Source of the DNA: Adenophora triphylla var. japonica
Taxonomy: Eukaryota; Streptophyta; Magnoliopsida; Asterales; Campanulaceae
Direction of reading: 5' to 3'
DNA: 64,000 bases
Assembly (NCBI GenBank): GCA_022495995.1
Contig: JAFEMH010000338.1
Location: 372,001 to 436,000, forward strand
The notes below the pieces were generated by a model that had not been told where the DNA came from, ran no database searches, and saw only the letters and a program-made list of their open reading frames with translations. Of the stretch, positions 56,558 through 64,000 are shown piece by piece (position 1 is the stretch's first letter; each line of letters starts with the position of its first letter). A program made the translations under genes and the position numbers.

Positions 56558-57709
56558 CCCTATGATGATCCATATCATTATTTCTTATGCTTGCCAATTG
56601 TCCTAGAATAATGCCATTGTCTTTCCTCTCATATTTTCTATAAACTTAGAAATTTATAAAAAAAAAAAAGAAAAATATAGGAATAATTTTAGGAAATAAT
56701 TTTAAAGTCTTATAAGTTAGTATAGCAAAATATAGGATTTTATCAAGGAAAAGGCATTTGATTAGAAGGAATCTTTATCAATCTATACTTGGTCATTTTT
56801 ATGCAAATATTGAAAATATTTCTTCAAAATTGTACATTTTAAATTTTATTACACACTTATTCCCTTATTAGAAGCACCCTTTGTTTTGCACCCCTTGGAT
56901 CACACCCCTTCATCAAAATTTCATATTTCCATTTCCACTAATCAAATCAAGTTTTGGCATTTTTTATCTTATTGCTAAAAGAATGACTTAGTCACCAAAC
57001 TTTAAAAAAAGGGCAAAAAGAAACCTATTACTTCCTAAGTAACTCGGGGCACGGCGTTCGCTGCGACGATGCTTCCTTGCCAAATGGAAGTAATATTCAA
57101 AAGTATTCTTGATCTAAGTATTAGGAACATGGGGTTCGCAGCCACAATGTCTCCTACTTGAAAGGATCAAAAATAACTTAGGCCTTTTGCAAAAATATAA
57201 CACGTGCAAGAATAAGATAAATTTGTTGAAGCCTTGATGAGATTTTTCCACTATCATCATCCATTTTTCACCCTTGTGATTCAAGAATGCAATACAGTTC
57301 TTCGGGAACTTCTAGTTTGTGAATAAATGTTTATACTTTCCCTTGTACATTTTAAAGAAATAAATTCATTTCTCTTAAAAATCACTCTAAAAAAGTGAAA
57401 GTTTTTTTTATACCAAGAAGCGGATCTAAGATTTATCCTTCTAGCATGTTTTACTTGATTAAATTCTATAGATGCTATATTAGGTTATTGTCTTATAAAC
57501 TATCTCTTTAAAAATATCCCCAAAATGCTTCTTCCCAAATAAATTTTTAAAGGTATACAAAATATGATTAGAAAGATGAAGGCATTATCCAAAAGGCATT
57601 TAGGGCTTGCTACTTTATTTCTGAGGGATCAATCTTGCTTTTTCTCCCTCTCCGTATTTTCATTCTAAGTTTGCTTGGGGACAAGCAAAAGCTTAAGTGT
57701 GGGGGAGTT
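56294..57709 (+). other. 3' UTR of element E with two PPT-like tracts and two structured units
   Basis: The first purine tract TTCAAGTGTGGGGGGG is at about 56357-56372, after ATTGAGGACAATG. The second, AAGCTTAAGTGTGGGGGAG, ends at the LTR (57691-57709). A (TA)n tract is at 56516-56554. Two homologous hairpin units lie at 57028-57093 and 57109-57170, with loops TTCGCTG and TTCGCAG. No coding frame of note. Confidence 0.75.
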
Positions 57710-59297
57710 TGATAAGTGACTATTATATAGTCATTTATCCTAAGTTTTATATACTTTTACATAAATAAATCATAATTTCTCATTTAATTTTTAGTACTTT
57801 TTAGTTACTTTTTTCATATTATTTGGATTTTACGCATTTGGTATATTTCTTACATTTTAAGACAGGTTTTAGGGTCTTTTTATATCAAAAGGATGCTTGG
57901 ACACTTTGAGGCAAAAGACATGAAAGAGCACCATCCAAATCAAGCACACAAAATCAATTTCAGATGGAGCGGCCGTGCAGCCACAAGTGGAGCGGTCGTG
58001 CACTTACTCATTTTCAAGCCATTTGTGGCCTTAAAATATAGAGCGGCCGTGTCTTGAAGATTGGGTGGCCGTGTCATTATTCAGAGCGGCCGTGCAGCTT
58101 AGAGTGGAGCGGCCGTGCGAAGTGTCAAAACTCAAAATTTAAATCTGGCGCCAAGGGTGCACGGCCGTGCAACTCCCTTGACACGGCCGTGCAAATCGTG
58201 ACTGCAGATGTAAAGGCACCTTTTGATGGCACCTTCTTGAAGAGTCTCCTCCCAATTATAAATAGGACCATTGTAATCAGTCTTAGATACCGGAATTTTT
58301 AGAGAGAAATTACTGATATTTCATAGTATAGAAAACACAAATACTTGTGATAACAATTTCCAAAGAGATTTGAAGATCAAAGTTCATAGTTTGTTCTTGG
58401 AGTTACTTTGGAGAAAAGCAATAAAAGGGAAGCATTATTTCCAGCATTTGCCTTCTACTTTCATCATAAGTTCTTCTTACTCTATTCTTTTATTTTAACT
58501 GCTTATATGTTATAGATGGCTAGTGAGTAAATCCCCCTTATTCTTGGGATTGGAAACTCAAAAGCATATATGTTCATCATCTAAAAATGAAAAGTCTTGT
58601 CTTCTATCTTCATCTAAACAATTTCTTTATGTTATTCTCTAATTGCCTTACATTTTGGAGACATCCAAATTGTATGATTCAGTCAATTGAGAGAAGTACC
58701 TAGCGGAGAATCTCAATTGACGGAACCATATAAAGAAACTGGGTTCCATTGATCACGAAAGTAGTTCAACGGCCTAGGGATGTTCCTTTGATGGAAAATA
58801 TGTCGACTCTCGTTCTGAAAGGGTTCTTACTAATTATGGTCAACTAGAGATAAGCTGGAATGCCCGTTTGTGACAGGGCGGGAGCGCCATAAACGGAAAT
58901 CTCAAATAGTTAGGACATAATTAGTGAAGAATACAATACTACTTGCTTGATCGTGAGAAGTAGTGCAAGCCGAACGTATCATCCTTGCTTTTTATGAAAA
59001 CCCTTATTTCTAAGACAATGACAATTTGATGAACAAGATTATGTGTATGATTTCCAATCCCGAGAATGCTTCGTTTTATAAGAGTTTAATTAAAGTATTT
59101 TCTGTTTATGTTCTTTCTATTTTCTAAAAACAAACTTTATCTCCCCCCCCCCTCAATCTTTTCTAAAATTTCTAAAGGCAAAAATATTTCCTAAGTAAAC
59201 CCTGTCTTTGTGGGATCGACTCGTACTTGCACCCGCTATATTACAATAGCCCGTGCGCTTGCGGATATAAAATAAACCGTTAGGTTTCGACCGAACA
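57710..59297 (+). repeat. 3' LTR of element E (1,588 bp)
   Basis: Matches the 5' LTR. The tag cluster is at 57965-58200 and the TATA box at 58257-58264. A C-run near 59144 is longer than in the 5' copy. Confidence 0.95.
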
Positions 59298-59302
59298 ACA
59301 TC

Positions 59303-59415
59303 CTCTGGAGAAGAACTCAACACATGCGAGGTATCATAGCAGTATTTCCTCAACATGGACACATGAAATACATCATGAAGAGAAGAAAGAGAGGGAGGTA
59401 GGGCCAAACGATAGG
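59303..59415 (-). pseudogene. pol: Tekay integrase, C-terminal piece
   Basis: Reads LALPPSLSSLHDVFHVSMLR, then KYCYDTSHVL, the conserved integrase segment before the chromodomain. It is cut on one side by element E and on the other by the solo LTR at 59421. Confidence 0.9.
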
Positions 59416-59420
59416 CTAAC

Positions 59421-60796
59421 TGTTGGTGTAATGCCCTAGGCTTTAATTATGTTTAACTTAAAACCGTTATGTATCATCTTTATCGTTTATTATAGAGAAA
59501 GTTTATTATTTGATTCTTATATATTTTGCATATTTATTGTAATAATCTTTGTCCCTAATTATTAAGTGAATAATTAGTATAATTGTCAATGGATAATCAT
59601 ATGATGATTATATGCATAGAGATGCACATTAAAATTATGGGTACTTGTTAGTGAACAAGTGACTGGACTTGACCGTATGAGATTTATGTCATGGTCAAAT
59701 GTCATAATTAAATCTCATATGGTCACTTCATTTAGTCCTTAGACCTGAGATTATCATGACCTTACATATGATGAAAGTTGTGTTTGATTTAGTCAAACGA
59801 TATCTTAACACGATATTCATAAAGGCTATCTTTGACATGATCGGATTCATGATGGGAAGGATGATAAGTCAAGATGGAATTTGTCCTTCGAAAGAGAGAT
59901 GTTTTGCTTGGCCCCCTCGATGAGTGATAATGATGAAAGTGTATGGCCATACCCTAATGCGATTGGATTATCATTATACTCAAGATCGAGAAAGCATTGA
60001 ACAAATACAAGTTAACGTGGACAATGACTTGTGTTTAATATTACATCGTGAGACAAAGGGAGAAATGGAAGTGTACCATTGGAAACGTGAACTCTTACGT
60101 TATATTAATTGGGTAGACATAATGGCTTGCTAGAGTCCGCTTATGTCTTATGAGGGTCGATATGATCGAGCTCATTGCCAACATAATATAATTCTATTGG
60201 GTCACACACAATTAGAATGAATTGGTTAAACCAAAGAAAGAATATTGAGAGTTCCTCATCAGGCATAAGTCGTAGCGCGACATAACTTGCCCTGAGGAGG
60301 TCAGAGGTCGCGCAACAACTTAAGCCAAAGAGATGCTGGTTTCCTAATATGATTAGGGCACAAACTCTAATACTAATGTAGTATAAATATGAGTCTGTGA
60401 GCAGCCAAAACTGAGCCGAATTTTCTCAAGAAAAATCACAACAAAGGTTTCTCAATATTTCTTCCATAGGTTTAAGAATCTAGCAATTCTCAAGAACTGT
60501 TCTTGGTTCATTCTAAAGTGTGGATACTACTAGAGGGTCTTCGCTCGTACGACGATCAAGGCCTAGAGTTCAAATTATCCAAAGCAATATAAAGATTCAA
60601 GTCTTGAAGATTGAAGTTTGTGATTCGAAATCACATTGATAATTGTTCGATAGCTCAAGAAAGGAAAGCGTTTAAGGTTGGTAAAGTTCTATCTCATAGG
60701 AATTCAATTTAATCGTATAGAATGGATCTTAGGGCTCTTGGTTTTTGTGTTATTTAGATGCTTATTCCGCTGCGCATGGACCCATAAAACCCAACA
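59421..60796 (+). repeat. Solo LTR of the element-A family, TSD CTAAC
   Basis: Begins TGTTGGTGTAATGCCCTAGG and ends AAAACCCAACA, with CTAAC at 59416-59420 and 60797-60801. No internal sequence. It aligns with LTR A over most of its length. In place of the CACGACTCGTG cluster it has AGCGCGACATAAC and GGTCGCGCAACAAC at 60270-60310. TATAAATA lies at 60382-60389. Confidence 0.9.
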
Positions 60797-62438
60797 CTAA
60801 CTCACCTACCTTCTCTAAAATCTCAAAGGGACCAACAAATATAGGAGCCAATTTCCCTTTGTTGCCAAACCTTTTGATCCCCGCCCTTGGTGAGATCTTC
60901 AAGAATACCAAATCACAAACCTGAAAGGATAACTCCCTTCTTCTAGTGTCGGCATAACTCTTCTGAAGACTCTGGGCTGTCCTCAATCTGTCATGGATCA
61001 CTTTGATCTTCTCAGTTGAGTCTCTAACCAAGTTTGGACCCCAAAGTTTAGCCTCACCAACCTCATCCCAACACATTGGGGACCTACATTTCCTCCCATA
61101 CAGTGCCTCATATGGTGCCATCTCAATGCTGGATTGGTAGCTATTGTTATAGTCAAATTCCACTAAAGGCAAATGGTCTTCCCAAGATAACTGGAAGTCC
61201 ATCACACAAGCTCGTAACATATCCTCCAAAATATGGATGGTCCTCTCAGTCTGCCCATCTGTCTGAGGGTGAAATGCTGTACTAAAACTCAACTTAGATC
61301 TCAAGGCTTCATGCAAAGCCCTCCAAAACCGCGAGGTGAATCTCGGATCCCTATCAGATACAATGTTGACATGTACTCCATACAATCTCACAATCTCACG
61401 GATATACAACTGGGCCAATCTCTCCAATGAATACTTAGTTGAAACTGGAAGAAAATGAGCTGATTTGGTCAATCTATCCACAATCACCCATATAGCATCC
61501 ATCTTCCTCGGAGTAGGAGGCAATCCAGTCATAAAATCCATAGAAATGCCCTCCCACTTCCATTCTAAAATATCCAATGGTTGAAGCAATCCTGCTGGCC
61601 TTTGGTGTTCCGCTTTGATCTGTTGGCAAGTCAAACACTTTGATACAAATTCTGCAATTTCCTTTTTCATGTCATTCCACCAGTAACCCCTTTTCAAATC
61701 CTGATACATTTTGGTGCTTCCTGGATAAATAGCAAATCGAGACTTATGGCCATCCTCTAATACCTGCCTTTTGATCTCTGGGGAAGAAGGTACACAAATC
61801 CTGCCTTTGAATGTTAGAATTCCATCCTTGTTCAATGAAAACTCCCCAGTCTTGCCATCTTGAAATTTCTCCCTGATTTTTTTCAACTCATCATCATGCA
61901 ACTGAGCTTCCATAAGATCCCCATATAAAGTAGGAACAGCTCTGACATTAGCAAACAACATATCACCTCTCACTTCCCGAGATACCAAGGATGATAAATG
62001 AGCCTTGTGACTAATAGCATCATCTACCACATTAGCCTTTCCGGGATGATAAGAAATAACACAATTATAGTCCTTCAGAAGCTCCAACCAATGCCTCTGT
62101 CTGTTGTTCAATTCCTTCTGAGTAAACAAGTACTTCAGGCTCTTATAATCTATAAATATCTCAAATTTTGCCCCATACAAGTAATGTTTCCACTTATGCA
62201 ATGCAAAAACAATGGCAGCTAACTCCATTTCGTGGGTAGGATAATTCTGCTCCGCTGGGGATAACTTCCTCGAAGCATACGCAATTACCTTCCCATTTTG
62301 GAAAAGAACACAACCCAATCCCTCTTTAGAAGCATCACTGAAAATAACAAAGTTCTCACAACCCTTTGGAAGTGTAAGAATAGGAGCTGAAGTCAATCTC
62401 TTCTTCAGTTCAGTAAAACCAGCTTCACACTTAGCATC
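60797..62438 (-). pseudogene. pol: RNase H and integrase of the Tekay element
   Basis: RNase H has FSDASKEGLGCVLF, THEMELAAIVFALHKW and a changed IDYKSLKYL (usually TDHKSL). The integrase zinc finger reads GHKSRFAIYPGSTKMY with CLTCQQ; the second zinc His is Tyr. DDE residues are SMDFMTGLPP, VSDRDPRF and DGQTERTIHILE, all present. The C-terminal GPFEILEKVGEL is interrupted by the solo LTR. A TAG at 62436-62438 replaces a Trp codon before it. Confidence 0.9.
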
Positions 62439-63389
62439 CTATATAAATGGTACATCTTTTCGAGTCAATATGGTCAACGGAGTTGCAATCCTCGAAAATC
62501 CCTCTATAAATCTTTGATAATAACCCGCTAAACCAAGGAAACTACGAACCTCTGTCACTGTAGAAGCCTGTTTCCAGTTGACTACGACATCAATTTTTGA
62601 AGGATCCACTGCAATACCAGTACTGGATACCACGTGACCCAAGAAAGAAATATGTCCCAGCCAAAACTCACATTTGCTGAACTTTTCAAATAACTGTTTC
62701 TTACGAAGCACAGATAAAACAATTCTCAAGTGCCTCTCGTGATCTTCGCTGGATTTTGAGTATACCAGGATATCATCAATAAAAACTACCACAAAACTGT
62801 CAAGATACGGCTTGAAAATCATGTTCATCATGTCCATAAAGACCGCTGGTGCATTAGTCAACCCAAATGGCATAACAAGAAATTCATAATGCCCGTACCT
62901 TGTTCTGAAAGTTGTTTTAGAAACATCATCTGGCTTGATTTTCAACTGATGGTATCCGCTATGCAAGTCCAACTTGGAATATATAACGGAACCTTGGAGT
63001 TGATCAAATAAATCATCAATGTGAGGAAGAGGATATTTGTTCTTAATAGTAGCTTGATTCAGTAGTCTGTAATCAATACACAACCGTAAGGTACCATCCT
63101 TCTTCCTAACAAACAAAACTGGTGCTCCCCAGGGTGACACACTGGGATGAATAAAACCCCTGTCTAACAACTCATGCAACTGAATTTTCAACTCTTTTAA
63201 CTCAGTTGGAGCCATTCTGTAGGGTGCTTTAGAAATTGGTGCAGTACCTGGCAAAAAATCAATACAGAACTCCACCTCTCTATCCGGAGGCATAGAATAC
63301 TCAGTTGAGAATACGTCACTGAACTCATTCACAACTGGAACACAAGATAACTCAGGAGATTTCTTACTAGAGTCTAACACATATGCCAA
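62439..63389 (-). pseudogene. pol: Reverse transcriptase of the Tekay element
   Basis: About 316 residues from the linker [20 protein letters not shown] through [24 protein letters not shown] (Asp), [29 protein letters not shown] (Asp pair) and [20 protein letters not shown]. The RT core is intact. Protease and gag would lie to the right but element F intervenes at 63393. Confidence 0.9.
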
Positions 63390-63393
63390 GTAA

Positions 63394-64000
63394 TGATAAG
63401 TGACTATTATATAGTCATTTATCCTAAGTTTTATATGCTTTTACATGAATAAATCATCATTTCTCATTTCATTCTTAGCACTTTTTACTTACTTTTTCTA
63501 TTTTATTAGATTTTACGCTTTTGATATGTTTCATATATTTTAGACAGGTTTCTAGAGTCTTTCTATAATCAAAAAGATACTTGGACACTTTGGTCCAAAA
63601 GGATGGAGGAGCACCAAGCAAAAATGAACACACAAGCTGAAACCCAGGAGGAGCGACCGTGCAGCAAAGTCTGGAGCGGCCGTGCATCATAGGCCATGGC
63701 CGGCCATCTTTGGCCCCAAATCCATGGAGTAGCCGAGCAATGAAGAAACCTGGCTGTGCCAACCTCGGAGCGGCCGTGCAGCTAATCTCGGAGCGGCCTT
63801 GCAAGTCTTCCCAATTCAAATTCAATTTTGGCGCCAAGGGTGCACGGCCGTGTAAAATCCTTGACACGGCCGTGCAAAGTGGTGATTGCAGATGTAAAGG
63901 CACCTTTTGATGGCACCTTCTTGAAGAGTCTCCTCCCAATTATAAATAGGACCCTTGTAATCAGTCTTACATACCGAATTTTAGAGAGAAACAACAGATA
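63394..64000 (+). repeat. LTR of element F (E family), partial
   Basis: Starts TGATAAGTGACTATTATATA after AGTAA (the likely TSD) and is more diverged from E than E's LTRs are from each other. The tag cluster is at 63651-63880 (GAGCGACCGTGCA to ACGGCCGTGCA) and TATAAATA at 63941-63948. Continues beyond the window. Confidence 0.9.

Larger units (their letters stand above)
50016..59297 (+). mobile_element. Element E: non-autonomous Athila, complete, TSD ACATC
   Basis: 9,282 bases from TGATAAG to CGAACA, with ACATC at 50011-50015 and 59298-59302. LTRs are 50016-51599 and 57710-59297, differing by about 25-30 bases by eye (under 2%). A tRNA-Asp PBS, gag, protease, ORF-1 and PPT are present, but RT, RNase H and integrase are absent. 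It must have moved using enzymes from a relative. Confidence 0.95.
47072..64000 (-). mobile_element. Tekay-type chromovirus, minus strand, with three nested insertions
   Basis: The 3' LTR is at 47072-49780, with a PPT at 49781-49795. The chromodomain and integrase end lie at 49782-50010 and 59303-59420, and pol at 60797-63389. It is interrupted by E (50016-59297), a solo LTR (59421-60796) and F (63394 onward). gag, PBS and 5' LTR lie beyond the right edge. Confidence 0.9.

Overview
This is plant nuclear DNA, most likely from a eudicot. The evidence is Ty3/gypsy elements of the Tekay chromovirus, Athila and Tat lineages, a plant RTE LINE with a CAA/TTG-repeat tail, a MuDR-type DNA transposon with GT-AG introns, Stowaway-like MITEs and AT microsatellites. 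I find no intact host gene. Almost every base between the AT-rich spacers belongs to a transposable element, and most coding frames carry stops or frameshifts.

Layout. 1-3062: the 3' part of a Tat-like element (here 'D') read on the minus strand. It has an integrase tail, a UTR with a hairpin array, and an extra DUF7745-like frame on the opposite strand. 3063-29628: a second Tat-lineage element ('C', plus strand). It has RT, two RNase H domains, integrase, a 3' UTR tandem hairpin array, an antisense extra gene and a candidate 3' LTR. C is split by element 'A' (3255-21745, a Tekay-type chromovirus with TSD CAAGA). A is itself split by 'B' (7462-20857), an Athila-type element on the minus strand in the unusual form gag'-LTR-complete interior-LTR-env'. 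29629-31367: no recognisable genes. 31377-38493: a complete MULE with 9-bp TSD TATAATATA. It carries a plus-strand Ulp1-like gene and a convergent minus-strand mudrA. 38503-47071: MITEs, copies of a long-inverted-repeat element, AT arrays, a TIR element carrying a PPR gene fragment (42199-43073) and a 5'-truncated RTE LINE. 47072 to the window end: a minus-strand Tekay chromovirus whose pol is interrupted three times. The insertions are a non-autonomous Athila ('E', 50016-59297, TSD ACATC), a solo LTR of the A family (59421-60796, TSD CTAAC) and the LTR of an E relative ('F', 63394 onward).

Two kinds of structure recur that the gene annotation does not explain. First, at least seven elements carry clusters of a short near-palindromic GC-rich word. 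The word differs between elements, but one word is shared by two LTR types, and two members of one LTR family carry different words. Second, the 3' regions of the Athila and Tat elements contain repeated hairpins whose stems change in a compensatory way between copies. These include GNRA-capped hairpins in D and B, a TTCGCWG-loop pair in E and a bulged-C hairpin array in C. These, and the sense-oriented motif in the MULE, are the observations I would check first.

The genes mostly work as self-contained element modules: gag packages RNA, pol copies and integrates it, and mudrA transposes the MULE. The order of events is readable from nesting. C was hit by A, and A by B. The long-inverted-repeat element was hit by the Tekay element, which was then hit by E, the solo-LTR parent and F.
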